NCBI RefSeq assembly: GCF_900112425.1
Contig: NZ_FOLP01000016.1
Span: forward strand, 62,001 to 126,000
Length of the DNA stretch: 64,000 bases
Reading direction: 5' to 3'
Source of the DNA: Variovorax sp. OK212
GTDB lineage: Bacteria > Pseudomonadota > Gammaproteobacteria > Burkholderiales > Burkholderiaceae_C
Made by a program: the position numbers and the translations under genes. The notes below the pieces were generated by a model that had not been told where the DNA came from, searched no databases, and saw only the letters and a program-made list of their open reading frames with translations. Positions 43,379-52,066 of the stretch are shown here, one piece after another (the first letter of the stretch is position 1; each line of letters starts with the position of its first letter).

Positions 43379-44334
43379 ACATGCCCGCCCCCATCGACCT
43401 GCGCCTGCGGCAGATCCGGCTGGAGGCCGAGGGCATCGCGTCGTACGAGTTCGTCTCGGCCGACGACGCGAGCCTGCCCGCCTTCACCGCCGGCGCGCAC
43501 ATCGACCTGCACCTGCCGCACGGCATGGTGCGCAGCTACTCGCTGGTCAACGCGCCCTCCGACGGCGGGCGCTACGTGGTGGCCGTGCAGCGCGACGCCG
43601 AAGGCCAGGGCGGCTCGGCGTGGATGCACGCCGCGCCGCGCGTGGGCGACCGCCTGCGCGCCACGCCGCCGAGCAACGACTTCGCGCTGGCGGAAGACGC
43701 CGCGCATTCGGTGTTCATCGCGGGCGGCATCGGCATCACGCCCGTCATGTCGATGCTGCGGCGGCTGCGCGAACTCGGCCGGCCGTGGCGGCTGCACTAT
43801 GCGAGCCGCTCGCCGCGCGAGACCGCGTACGCCGACGCGCTGCGCGCCATGGCGGGCGACGGGCGCGAGGTCGATTTCTGCTTCGGCTCCTCGCGCATCG
43901 ACCGGCTGGACCTGGCCGGCATCGTGCGCGACGCGGCGCCCGGCACGCACCTGTACTGCTGCGGCCCGGCGCGCATGATCGACGCCTTCATCGCGGCCTG
44001 CGCCACGCGGCCCGCGCACACGGTGCACTTCGAGCGCTTCGCCGCCACCAGCGAGGCCGCCACCGAAGGCGGCTACGACGTGGTGCTCCAGCGCAGCGGC
44101 CATCGCTTCACCGTCGCGCCCGGCAAGACCATTCTCGACACGCTGCTCGACCACGCCGTGGACGTGCCCTACGCCTGCACCGCCGGCGTGTGCGGCACCT
44201 GCCGCACGCAGCTCGTCTCGGGCGAGCCCGACCACCGCGACGACTTCCTGAGCGCCGAGGAAAAGCAGGCCAACGACAGCATCATGATCTGCTGCTCCGG
44301 CGCGCGCTCCAAGACGCTGGTGCTCGACCTCTGA
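43375..44334 (+). CDS. PDR/VanB family oxidoreductase (Rieske reductase)
   Basis: 319 aa with three domains in order: an FMN-binding barrel (R-S-Y-S-L-V-N at about 53-59), an NADH-binding domain (G-G-I-G-I-T-P near 117-123; C-C-G-P near 200) and a C-terminal plant-type [2Fe-2S] ferredoxin (C-T-A-G-V-C-G-T-C near 270-278, and a later Cys). It passes electrons from NADH to the Rieske oxygenase. Start overlaps the oxygenase stop (ATGA at 43375-43378), so the pair is made in fixed ratio. Confidence 0.93.
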   Translation: MNMPAPIDLRLRQIRLEAEGIASYEFVSADDASLPAFTAGAHIDLHLPHGMVRSYSLVNAPSDGGRYVVAVQRDAEGQGGSAWMHAAPRVGDRLRATPPSNDFALAEDAAHSVFIAGGIGITPVMSMLRRLRELGRPWRLHYASRSPRETAYADALRAMAGDGREVDFCFGSSRIDRLDLAGIVRDAAPGTHLYCCGPARMIDAFIAACATRPAHTVHFERFAATSEAATEGGYDVVLQRSGHRFTVAPGKTILDTLLDHAVDVPYACTAGVCGTCRTQLVSGEPDHRDDFLSAEEKQANDSIMICCSGARSKTLVLDL

Positions 44335-44354
44335 ACAAGGACCCGAGGCACGCC

Positions 44355-45068
44355 ATGACCACCACCACCGAAGCGCACGAGACCGGCAGCGGCCACGGCG
44401 CCATCGCCGGCATCCTCGCGTACCTGCGCGACCGCCGCCTGCAGCCCGGCGACCGGCTGCCCTCGGAGCGCGACCTGGCCGAGCGGCTGGGCGTGGGCCG
44501 CAACGCGGTGCGCGAGGCGCTGGCGACGCTGGTCACGCTGCGCATCGTCGAGTCGCGGCCCAACTCGGGCATCTACCTGCGGCACGTGGAGCGCGAGGCC
44601 AGCTTCGAGGCGCTGGTGATGCTCACCGACATGGGCGGCACGCCCACGCCGGTCGAGGTGGCCGAGACCATGGAAGTGCGCGGCCATCTCGAAGTGCTGG
44701 CCGCCGGCCTCGCCTGCCAGCGCCGCACCGACGCCGACCTGGAACGCATGCAGGCCGTGCTGCAGCGCACGCAGGAGGTGCTCGCGCAGAACGGCAACAT
44801 CGCCGCGGCCGACACCGACTTCCACATCGCGCTGGTCGACGCCACCCACAACTCGGTGCTGGTGCGCGTGCTGCACGCCTTCTACCGCTTCACCGGCCGG
44901 CGCCGCGAGGCGATGTTCGAGGACACGGTGCAGGGCACGGCCTCGCTGCGCGACCACCGGCGGCTGTTCGAGCACATCCGCGAACGCGATTCGGCCAAGG
45001 CGCAGCTGCTCATCCTGCGGCACATGGACCGCGCGCGCAGCTACTGGTCGACCGTGCTCGGCGACTGA
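44355..45068 (+). CDS. FadR-type GntR regulator
   Basis: 237 aa: winged helix-turn-helix (R-L-P-S-E-R-D-L-A-E-R-L-G-V-G-R-N-A-V-R at about 38-57) and an FCD domain whose D-x3-H and later His ligands can hold a metal and carboxylate effector (D-F-H-I-A-L-V). It lies 20 bp after the reductase gene in the same operon, so it probably regulates its own operon through the palindromes at 41972-42001. Confidence 0.9.
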   Translation: MTTTTEAHETGSGHGAIAGILAYLRDRRLQPGDRLPSERDLAERLGVGRNAVREALATLVTLRIVESRPNSGIYLRHVEREASFEALVMLTDMGGTPTPVEVAETMEVRGHLEVLAAGLACQRRTDADLERMQAVLQRTQEVLAQNGNIAAADTDFHIALVDATHNSVLVRVLHAFYRFTGRRREAMFEDTVQGTASLRDHRRLFEHIRERDSAKAQLLILRHMDRARSYWSTVLGD

Positions 45069-45131
45069 GCGCGCACCACAGATTCACCCACGCATCCACG
45101 CATCCCCACAAGACAAAGGAGACAACGCCCC

Positions 45132-46112
45132 ATGAAACCCACGCTCTTCCGCCGCCGCGCGCTGCTGTGCGCCGCCTGCGTCTCGCTCGCGGCGAGCGCG
45201 CTGCCCGCCTTCGCGCAAGGCAGCTTCCCCAGCAAGCCGATCCGCATGATCGTTCCCTACGCGGCCGGCGGCAGCACCGACCAGCTCGCGCGCGCCATCC
45301 AGCAGTCGATGAGCGAGACGCTGGGCCAGACCGTCATCGTCGAGAACAAGCCCGGCGCGGGCGGCACCATCGGCGTCGACTTCGTGGCCAAGGCGCCGCC
45401 CGACGGCTACACCCTGGTGTTCGGCAACACCGGGCCCAACGCGGTGGTCGGGCTCATGCGCAAGGTGCCCTACGACGAACTGAAGGACCTGCGGCCCGTC
45501 TCCACCGTGGCGATCACGCCGATGATCCTCGCGGTGCCGGCCGACAGCCCGGCCAAGACGATGAAGGAGTTCCTCGCGTACGCGAAGAAGAACGGCACGT
45601 CGCTGAACATCGGCTCGGTCGGCAACGGTTCGCTGTCGCACCTGTCGGCCGAGTACTTCAACGAGGCAGCCGGCCTGCGGCTGCAGCACATTCCGTACAA
45701 CGGCGGCGCGCCGATGATGACCGCCTTTGCCGGCGGCCAGCTGCAGGCGGCCTTCGTCACCGGGCTCGACGGCGCCACGCTCGTGAACTCCGGCAAGGTG
45801 CGCTACCTCGCGGTGGGCACGCTCAAGCCGACCGACACCGTGCCGGGCCTGCCCGCCATTGCCGACGACGTGCCGGGCTTTCGCAGCTCGGCATGGTTCG
45901 GCGTGCTCGCGCCGAAGGACACGCCGCCGGACGTGGTCGACAAGCTGCACGCCGCCGTGGCCGCCGCGGTGGCCCGCCCCGAGGTGCGCAAGATGTTCGC
46001 GGACCGCAACGTGGAGGCGCGCAGCAGCACGCCGCAGGAACTCGAGAAGCTCATTCGCGACGAGATGGCGCAGTGGGGCCCGGTCGTGCGCAAAGCCAAC
46101 ATCCAGATGTGA
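45132..46112 (+). CDS. Bug/TctC family periplasmic receptor protein
   Basis: 326 aa. Signal peptide cleaved near A28/Q29 (A-F-A-Q-G), then M-I-V-P-Y-A-A-G-G-S-T-D, N-K-P-G-A-G-G and A-P-P-D-G-Y-T-L-V, the Bug signatures. A strong AAAGGAGA site precedes the ATG. No tctA or tctB in the window, so another orphan receptor. It stands between the regulator and CaiB of the Rieske operon and may bind the aromatic or cyclic acid substrate. Confidence 0.9.
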   Translation: MKPTLFRRRALLCAACVSLAASALPAFAQGSFPSKPIRMIVPYAAGGSTDQLARAIQQSMSETLGQTVIVENKPGAGGTIGVDFVAKAPPDGYTLVFGNTGPNAVVGLMRKVPYDELKDLRPVSTVAITPMILAVPADSPAKTMKEFLAYAKKNGTSLNIGSVGNGSLSHLSAEYFNEAAGLRLQHIPYNGGAPMMTAFAGGQLQAAFVTGLDGATLVNSGKVRYLAVGTLKPTDTVPGLPAIADDVPGFRSSAWFGVLAPKDTPPDVVDKLHAAVAAAVARPEVRKMFADRNVEARSSTPQELEKLIRDEMAQWGPVVRKANIQM

Positions 46113-46123
46113 GAACCCGATTC

Positions 46124-47416
46124 ATGCTCGACAACATCGCAACCGACTTTCCGGAACACACGCCCCGCCCTGCCGGCGCGCCCCAGGCGCTGGCCGGCAT
46201 CAAGGTGGTCGACTTCACGCACTTCATCGCGGGCCCTTTCGCCACGATGATGCTGGCCGACATGGGCGCCGACGTGCTCAAGATCGAGGCGCCCGGCCGC
46301 GGCGACGACTTTCGCCAGTACCCGCCGGTGCACCCCGACCTGGCGCAGGGCGCGCCCTTTCTCTGGTCGAACCGCAACAAGCGCAGCGTGGCGCTCGACC
46401 TGAAGACGCCCGAGGGCCTGGAGGTGGCGCGCGCGCTGGCCGCCACCGCCGATGTGGTGGTCGAGAACTTCTCCAGCGGCGTGATGGCGCGCTTCGGGCT
46501 CGACTACGAGAGCATCCGCAAGACCAACCCCGAGGTCGTTTACTGCGCGGTGTCGGCCTACGGCCGCGAAGGCGCGTTCGCCGACCGGCTGGGCTTCGAC
46601 CCCATCGCGCAGGCCGAGAGCGGCTTCGTGTCGATGAACGGCTATGCCGACCGCGAGGGTGTGCGCGCCCTCTCGCCGGTGATGGACATCAGCACCGCGA
46701 TGATGGCCTGCAACGCCATCCTGGGCGCGCTGGTGGCGCGCGAGCGCACGGGCCACGGCCAGTCGATGGAAGTGGCGCTGTTCGACAACGCCGTGCTGAT
46801 GACGGGCTACGCCACGCTGCAGCACGTGTTCAGCGGCGCCGAGCCCCAGCGGCACGGCAACACCAGCCCCGACACCTGCCCGTCGGGCGTGTTCGAGGCG
46901 CAGGACCGCTCCTTCTATATCAACAGCGGCAACAACAAGATCTTCCAGCGGCTGATGGCGCAGGTGGTCGAGCGCCCCGACGTGGCCAACGACCCGGCCT
47001 TTGCGACCGGGCGCGACCGCTCGGCGCGGCGCGAGGAGTTGTTCGCGCTGCTGGGCGAAGCCTTTGCGCGGCAGCCGTGGTCGCACTGGCAGGCGCGCAT
47101 GCGCGCGGCCGGCGTGCCGTGCGGCGAGGTGCGATCGGTGGGCGAGGCCATCCGCTCGCCCGAAGCGCGCGAGCGCCGGCTGGTCACGCGCATTCCGCAC
47201 CCGGCGGTCGGCTGGGTGCCCAACATGGCGCTGCCCATTCGCTACGGCCGCACGCCCATCGCCGACCCCGTGGCGGCGCCCACCGTGGGGCAGCACACGC
47301 ACGAGGTGCTGCGCGAAGCGCTGGGCTACGACGAGGCACGGCTCGCTTCACTGGCGCAGGCCGGCGCCTTCGGCGCGCCGGCCACGCGCCACGAAACCGC
47401 GGGCGCGCCCGCGTGA
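46124..47416 (+). CDS. CaiB/BaiF CoA-transferase
   Basis: Class III CoA-transferase of 430 aa; core from about residue 25 (L-A-G-I-K-V-V-D-F), N-R-N-K-R-S-V near 85-91, and a catalytic Asp in V-M-D-I-S-T near 188. It activates a free acid by CoA transfer. It starts 11 bp after the Bug gene and its stop overlaps the GTG of the thiolase-like gene (GTGA at 47413-47416). Confidence 0.9.
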   Translation: MLDNIATDFPEHTPRPAGAPQALAGIKVVDFTHFIAGPFATMMLADMGADVLKIEAPGRGDDFRQYPPVHPDLAQGAPFLWSNRNKRSVALDLKTPEGLEVARALAATADVVVENFSSGVMARFGLDYESIRKTNPEVVYCAVSAYGREGAFADRLGFDPIAQAESGFVSMNGYADREGVRALSPVMDISTAMMACNAILGALVARERTGHGQSMEVALFDNAVLMTGYATLQHVFSGAEPQRHGNTSPDTCPSGVFEAQDRSFYINSGNNKIFQRLMAQVVERPDVANDPAFATGRDRSARREELFALLGEAFARQPWSHWQARMRAAGVPCGEVRSVGEAIRSPEARERRLVTRIPHPAVGWVPNMALPIRYGRTPIADPVAAPTVGQHTHEVLREALGYDEARLASLAQAGAFGAPATRHETAGAPA

Positions 47417-48594
47417 CCGTGCGATCGCTCCGGGGCCGGGTGGCGGTCGTCGGCATCGGCGAGACCACCTACTACAAGCACGGCCAGTCGCCCGACGCGG
47501 AATTCAAGCTCGCGCTCAAGGCCATCCTCGCGGCCTGCGCCGACGCGGGCCTCGACCCGCGAGCGATCGACGGCTTCGCCTCGTACAGCGACGACCGCAA
47601 CGACGCCTCGCGGCTGGCCGCGGCGCTGGGCACGCGGCACCTGCGCAGCGCCACCATGCAATGGGGCGGCGGCGGCGGCGGGTGCTGCGCGGCGGTGGCC
47701 AACGGCGCGGCGGCCATCGCGGCCGGGCTGGCCGATTGCGTGGTGGTGTTCCGCGCGCTGGCACAGGGGCAGCACGGGCGCTTCGGCCAGGTGGCGGGCA
47801 TCGACACCGTCTCGGGCGAGAAGGCCTACCTGATGCCCTACGGCGTGCTGTCGCCGCCGCAGCGCTTCGCGATGCGCGTGCGCCGCTTCATGCACGAGCA
47901 TGGCGTGCGGCAGGAGGCGTTGCGTGCCATCGCGCTGGCCTCCTACCACCACGCGCAGGCCAACCCGCGCGCGGTGATGCACGGCAAGCCGCTGAGCGCC
48001 GACACCTACGACGCCTCGCGCTGGATCGCCGAGCCCTTCCACCTGTACGACTGCTGCATGGAGAACGACGGCGCGGCGGCCATCGTGCTGGTGGCCGCGG
48101 AGCGCGCGAAAGACTTCGCGCACAAGCCCGCCTACCTGCTCGGCGCGGCCACCGGTTCGGGCCACCGCACCGGCGCCATCCCGCACAACTCGCCACGCTA
48201 CGGCAGCGCCAGCTTCGACACCGTGGCGCCCGCGCTCTACGCCATGGCCGGCATTGCGCCGGCCGACGTGGGCGTGGTGCAGAGCTACGAGAACTTCACC
48301 GGCGGCGTGGCCATGGCACTGGCAGAGCACGGCTTCTTCAAGCCCGAGGAGGCGAACGAATTCCTCACGCTCGACAACCTCGCGGCGCCCTCCGGCCGGC
48401 TGCCGCTGAACACCAGCGGCGGCAACCTGGCCGAGTGCTACATCCACGGCTTCGAGCTGGTGCTGGAGGCCGTGCGGCAGGTGCGCGGCACTTCGACCAG
48501 CCAGGCGAAGCGCAGCGACGTGGCGCTGGTGATCGGCGGGCCGATGGTCACGCCGGTGAGCGACCTCCTGCTGGCATCGGAGAACGTGCTGTGA
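47413..48594 (+). CDS. Thiolase-like protein (SCP-x/Ltp2 type), second copy
   Basis: About 393 aa from GTG 47413 (GTG 47419 also possible). It has the thiolase fold, but the nucleophilic Cys position is Gly in a G-G-G-G-G-G-C-C-A-A-V segment near 75-85. The later N-T-S-G-G-N region replaces the usual N-x-x-G-G...G-H-P. With the coupled DUF35 gene this is predicted to be a retro-aldolase or other CoA lyase rather than a thiolase. GTGA overlaps on both sides tie it to CaiB and DUF35. Confidence 0.82.
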   Translation: MTVRSLRGRVAVVGIGETTYYKHGQSPDAEFKLALKAILAACADAGLDPRAIDGFASYSDDRNDASRLAAALGTRHLRSATMQWGGGGGGCCAAVANGAAAIAAGLADCVVVFRALAQGQHGRFGQVAGIDTVSGEKAYLMPYGVLSPPQRFAMRVRRFMHEHGVRQEALRAIALASYHHAQANPRAVMHGKPLSADTYDASRWIAEPFHLYDCCMENDGAAAIVLVAAERAKDFAHKPAYLLGAATGSGHRTGAIPHNSPRYGSASFDTVAPALYAMAGIAPADVGVVQSYENFTGGVAMALAEHGFFKPEEANEFLTLDNLAAPSGRLPLNTSGGNLAECYIHGFELVLEAVRQVRGTSTSQAKRSDVALVIGGPMVTPVSDLLLASENVL

Positions 48595-49058
48595 ACGACG
48601 CGACGACCACCCGCTACCTTCCGCCGGGCCTGCCGGTTCCGGTGCCCGAGCCCGACGGGCTCTCCGCGCCCTATTGGTCGGGGCTGCGCGAGGGCCGCCT
48701 GCGCGTGCAGCATTGCACCGCGTGCGGCACCTGGCAGTTCGGCCCCGAATGGCTCTGCCACCACTGCCACGCCTTCGACCCCACCTGGGAAGACGTGGCG
48801 CCGCGCGGGCGCATCTACAGCTGGGAGCGCGTGTGGCATCCGGCGCATGCCGCGCTCAAGGGGCACGGCGCCTACCTCGTCGTGCTGGTGGAGCTGCCGC
48901 ACGCCGGCCTCGTGCGGATGGTCGGCAACCTGCTGGGCGACCCGATGCAGGAGGTGCGCATCGGCGCGGAGGTCGAAGGCGTGTACGAACACCACGCCGA
49001 TGCGCAGCCTCCGTTTTCGTTGCTGCAGTGGCGCCTGCTGGAGGAGAACGCTCGATGA
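48591..49058 (+). CDS. DUF35 zinc-ribbon/OB-fold protein, second copy
   Basis: 155 aa from GTG 48591. Zinc ribbon C42-x2-C45 and C56-x2-C59, then an OB-fold. It starts inside the stop codon of the thiolase-like gene (GTGA at 48591-48594) and its own stop overlaps the next CaiB start (ATGA at 49055-49058). The strict coupling supports a stable complex with the thiolase-like protein. Confidence 0.88.
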   Translation: MNDATTTRYLPPGLPVPVPEPDGLSAPYWSGLREGRLRVQHCTACGTWQFGPEWLCHHCHAFDPTWEDVAPRGRIYSWERVWHPAHAALKGHGAYLVVLVELPHAGLVRMVGNLLGDPMQEVRIGAEVEGVYEHHADAQPPFSLLQWRLLEENAR

Positions 49059-50152
49059 ACGGACCGTTGAACGGCCTGAAGGTGGTCGAGTTCGCCGGGC
49101 TCGGCCCCGGCCCCTTCGCCTGCATGCTGCTGTCCGACATGGGCGCCGACGTGGTCACCGTCGACCGGCCGGGCCGCAAGCTCGGCGACCGCACCGACAT
49201 CACCGGGCGCGGCCGCACCGTGGTGCTGGCCGACCTGAAGAACCCGCAGTCGCGCGAAGAGGTTCTGCGGCTGCTCGACAGCGCCGACGTGCTGGTCGAG
49301 GGCTTTCGCCCCGGCGTGATGGAACGCCTGGGCCTCGGCCCCGACGCGGTGGCGGCGCGCAACCCGCGCCTGGTCTACGGCCGCATGACCGGCTGGGGCC
49401 AGCACGGCCCGCTCGCGCAGGCGGCGGGCCACGACATCAACTACATCGCGCTGACCGGTGCGCTGCACGCCATCGGCCCCGCCGGCGGCGCGCCGGTGCC
49501 GCCGCTCAACCTGGTGGGCGACTACGGCGGCGGCAGCCTCTACCTGGTCGTCGGCCTGCTCGCGGCGCTGCACGAGGCGCGGCACTCGGGCCGCGGCCAG
49601 GTGGTGGATGCGGCCATCACCGACGGCGTGACCTCGCTGATGAGCCTGTTCGCGACCGGCGCGATGCGCGGCACCTTCGCCGAGGCGCGCGGCAGCAATG
49701 CGCTGGACGGTGGCGCGCCGTACTACGGCACCTACAAAACGGCGGACGCGCGCCATGTGTGCATCGGCCCGATCGAGCCGCAGTTCTTCGCCGAGCTGTG
49801 CGAGCGGCTCGGCGTTGCGCCCACGCTGCGCGGCGCGCAGCACGACCGCGCGCAGTGGCCGGCGCTGCGCGCCGAGCTCGAACGCATCTTCCGCACGCAC
49901 ACCCGCGACGAATGGACCGCGCGGCTCGAAGGCAGCGATGCCTGCTTCGCGCCGGTGCTGGCGCTGAGCGAGGCGGCGGCGCATCCGCACCAGCGCGCAC
50001 GCGAGGCCTTCGTCGAGGTGGACGGCGTGAGGCATCCCGCGCCCGCGCCGCGCTTCTCGCGCACGCCTTCGGCGATCCAGGGGCCCGCGCCGTCGCAGGC
50101 CAAGGCGGTGGGGGATGTGCTCGGGCGGTGGGCTTCCATCGCCGGTGCCTGA
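49055..50152 (+). CDS. AMACR-like 2-methylacyl-CoA racemase (CaiB family)
   Basis: 365 aa. Among the four CaiB-family proteins here this one matches alpha-methylacyl-CoA racemase: G-H-D-I-N-Y (His/Asp general acid-base pair), G-D-Y-G-G-G (catalytic Asp) and G-P-I-E-P-Q-F-F (Glu) are all present. It would interconvert (R)- and (S)-2-methylacyl-CoA so that both enantiomers enter beta-oxidation. It is the last gene of the Rieske operon. A CoA-transferase role is less likely. Confidence 0.82.
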   Translation: MNGPLNGLKVVEFAGLGPGPFACMLLSDMGADVVTVDRPGRKLGDRTDITGRGRTVVLADLKNPQSREEVLRLLDSADVLVEGFRPGVMERLGLGPDAVAARNPRLVYGRMTGWGQHGPLAQAAGHDINYIALTGALHAIGPAGGAPVPPLNLVGDYGGGSLYLVVGLLAALHEARHSGRGQVVDAAITDGVTSLMSLFATGAMRGTFAEARGSNALDGGAPYYGTYKTADARHVCIGPIEPQFFAELCERLGVAPTLRGAQHDRAQWPALRAELERIFRTHTRDEWTARLEGSDACFAPVLALSEAAAHPHQRAREAFVEVDGVRHPAPAPRFSRTPSAIQGPAPSQAKAVGDVLGRWASIAGA

Positions 50153-50226
50153 ATCTGTCCAATCCGATGAATCAAAAGGACAACCCTGCCGTTTTTGTTG
50201 TGCTCGATAAATCGGGAAGCGGGCAT

Positions 50227-50655
50227 TCAAGCCCGGATCGCCATCCGTATGCGCCGCGATCGAATCCGCCACCCCACGGCAGTCCGCAGAAACCTGTCGT
50301 GGTACTCCACCACCGAAGGCGGCCCGGACAGTTGCGCGGCACCCGCACCTGCCTCCCCCGTGCCCTGGAAGAACAGCACATAGCAAACGCCACCGGCCTC
50401 GTCCTCGGACGCGGCATCGAAGCTCACGCGGATGTTCGAGCACACGTGCCGCGTGGTCACGTCCGCCGGCCGCGCGGCCAGGAAGCGCGCGATGCCGTCC
50501 CGGCCCGCCGACACGTTGCCCATGCGGTCGAGCGCCGCGTCTTCGGTGAACAGGTCGAGCACCTGCTCGTAGCGCCGCGCGTCGAGGTGGTTCGCGAAAT
50601 CGACGCACAGCCGCGCGCACGCGGCCTCGTCTTCGAGACGGCCAGGGATCGTCAT
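50227..50655 (-). CDS. NTF2/SnoaL-like protein
   Basis: 142 aa cone-shaped alpha+beta barrel (SnoaL-like): N-terminal helix with C-V-D-F-A-N-H-L-D, then F-T-E-D-A-A-L-D and the strand V-V-E-Y-H-D-R-F. Members bind small hydrophobic ligands or act as isomerases and hydroxylase helpers. It follows the VOC gene by 7 bp on the same strand, so the two are co-transcribed from the divergent promoter region at 51245-51352. Confidence 0.85.
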   Translation of the reverse strand: MTIPGRLEDEAACARLCVDFANHLDARRYEQVLDLFTEDAALDRMGNVSAGRDGIARFLAARPADVTTRHVCSNIRVSFDAASEDEAGGVCYVLFFQGTGEAGAGAAQLSGPPSVVEYHDRFLRTAVGWRIRSRRIRMAIRA

Positions 50656-50662
50656 CGCGCGC

Positions 50663-51244
50663 TCAGCCCAGCATCGAGCCGCGCACGTCCGCCACCGGCA
50701 GGTGCGTGGTGCGCAGCAGCAGCGCGGCCACGTTCTCGCCGGCGTCCAGCCGCGCGCGCATCTCGTCGGGGTCGAACTCCACGCCGATCGGGTTCACCTC
50801 GAAATGCGGGCCGTGCATGAAGGCATTGGCCTCGTCGTTGGAGGTGTAGCTGTCGGTCTGGAACTCCATCTGGTTGCCGTCGGGGTCGGCGTAGTACAGC
50901 GACACGGTGATGCCGTGGTGCACGCACCAGTACGGCGTGACGCCCTTGGCCTTGAGTTCGGCATGCTTGTCGAGCAGCTCGCGCAGCGAGCCGAAGCCGT
51001 AGGCCACGTGGTCGACGCCCGGCTGGCCGCGCGGCGCCGCCGCCTCCGACGGGCCCTTCATCAGCCCGAGGTTCAGCAGCGCCACGCGGTGGTGCTCGTC
51101 GTCGTAGGTGACGAAGGCGATCACCGGGTTCTGGTACTGCACCTTGGCGCAGAACACGCAGGTGTACCAGGCCAGCATCTGCTCGAAGCGGTATGTGCGG
51201 TAGACGATGTGCGCGAACGTGGTGGGGCGGATGCCGGAGCTCAT
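50663..51244 (-). CDS. VOC family extradiol dioxygenase-like protein
   Basis: 193 aa vicinal-oxygen-chelate protein with a full metal triad: His12 (F-A-H-I-V), His79 (V-D-H-V-A) and Glu127 (Q-M-E-F-Q). One-domain VOC of this length resembles biphenyl-2,3-diol or catechol 2,3-dioxygenases, but lactoylglutathione-lyase-like chemistry cannot be excluded. The start at 51244 has a GGCGACACC context. Divergent from a GntR gene; two TTTATCG-type palindromes lie between. Confidence 0.85.
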   Translation of the reverse strand: MSSGIRPTTFAHIVYRTYRFEQMLAWYTCVFCAKVQYQNPVIAFVTYDDEHHRVALLNLGLMKGPSEAAAPRGQPGVDHVAYGFGSLRELLDKHAELKAKGVTPYWCVHHGITVSLYYADPDGNQMEFQTDSYTSNDEANAFMHGPHFEVNPIGVEFDPDEMRARLDAGENVAALLLRTTHLPVADVRGSMLG

Positions 51245-51256
51245 GGTGTCGCCTTC

Positions 51257-51269
51257 TTTATCGGTAAAA
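51257..51269. promoter_or_regulatory. Palindromic operator 1, TTTATCGGTAAAA
   Basis: Near-perfect palindrome 12 bp upstream of the VOC start in the divergent VOC/GntR region. A sister site at 51296 shares the TTTATCG and TAA core. This is typical of paired operators for the adjacent GntR protein. Confidence 0.7.
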
Positions 51270-51295
51270 CTGACTTTTTTGGCCTGAATCTTCTT

Positions 51296-51308
51296 TTTAT
51301 CGATAATA
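51296..51308. promoter_or_regulatory. Palindromic operator 2, TTTATCGATAATA
   Basis: Contains the perfect palindrome TTATCGATAA, 39 bp after the first site and 44 bp before the GntR start. AT-rich surroundings suggest the promoters for both directions overlap these sites. Confidence 0.7.
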
Positions 51309-51352
51309 TTTGCGCATCCCGCCCCACCCACTCGGTACAAACCCGCCCGCCC

Positions 51353-52066
51353 ATGAGCCAGAACCCGCCGCCGCCCACCGACGACCTGCAAGGCGCCACG
51401 CGCGCGAGCATGGTGTTCGAGCGCCTGCGCGAAGACATCCTCGAAGGCCGGCTGGCGCCGGGCGAGAAGCTGCGCATCGAGGCGCTGGAAGCGCGCTACG
51501 AGGTGGGCGCGAGCCCCATCCGCGAGGCGCTCAACCGGCTCATCTCGGTGCGGCTGGTCGAGCAGTTCGAGCGCCGGGGTTTTCGCGTGGCGGCGCTGTC
51601 GCGCGACGACCTGGTCGACCTGGTGCGCGCGCGGCGGCTGCTCAACGAGGTGGTGGTGCGCGAGTCGTTGCTGCATGGCGACCAGGCCTGGGAAGACGAG
51701 GTGGTGCTGGCCTACCACCGCATCTGGCGCTGCCCCATGACGCTGCCCACCGGCCAGACCAACCGCGAGTGGGAGGTGCTGCATCGCCGCTTCCATGCGT
51801 CGCTGATCGCGGCCTGTCCGTCGAAGTGGCTCACCGACTTCCACGAGCTGCTGTTCGACGCGTCCGACCGCTACCGCCGCCTCAATGTGCGCGAGCGCGA
51901 CCTGGAGCACACGCGCACGGAGCACCGCGAGATCATGGAAGCCGCCGTGAGCCGCAATGCGCCGCTGGCGGTGCAGCGGCTCAACGACTCCATCGACACG
52001 CTGCTGTCGCACGCGGACGCGCTCGGCGCCGCACCTTCGGCAACCGCTGCGCGCCCCAGCGCGTAG
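51353..52066 (+). CDS. GntR family regulator (FCD type)
   Basis: 237 aa. Winged helix at about 20-85 (G-E-K-L-R-I-E-A-L-E-A-R-Y-E-V-G-A-S-P-I-R-E-A-L) and an FCD domain with the W-E-V-L-H-R-R-F-H and later H-R-E-I-M-E ligand helices, resembling VanR/CsiR-type members. Divergent from the VOC/SnoaL genes, which it probably represses through the two TTTATCG palindromes. A strong hairpin follows its stop. Confidence 0.9.
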   Translation: MSQNPPPPTDDLQGATRASMVFERLREDILEGRLAPGEKLRIEALEARYEVGASPIREALNRLISVRLVEQFERRGFRVAALSRDDLVDLVRARRLLNEVVVRESLLHGDQAWEDEVVLAYHRIWRCPMTLPTGQTNREWEVLHRRFHASLIAACPSKWLTDFHELLFDASDRYRRLNVRERDLEHTRTEHREIMEAAVSRNAPLAVQRLNDSIDTLLSHADALGAAPSATAARPSA

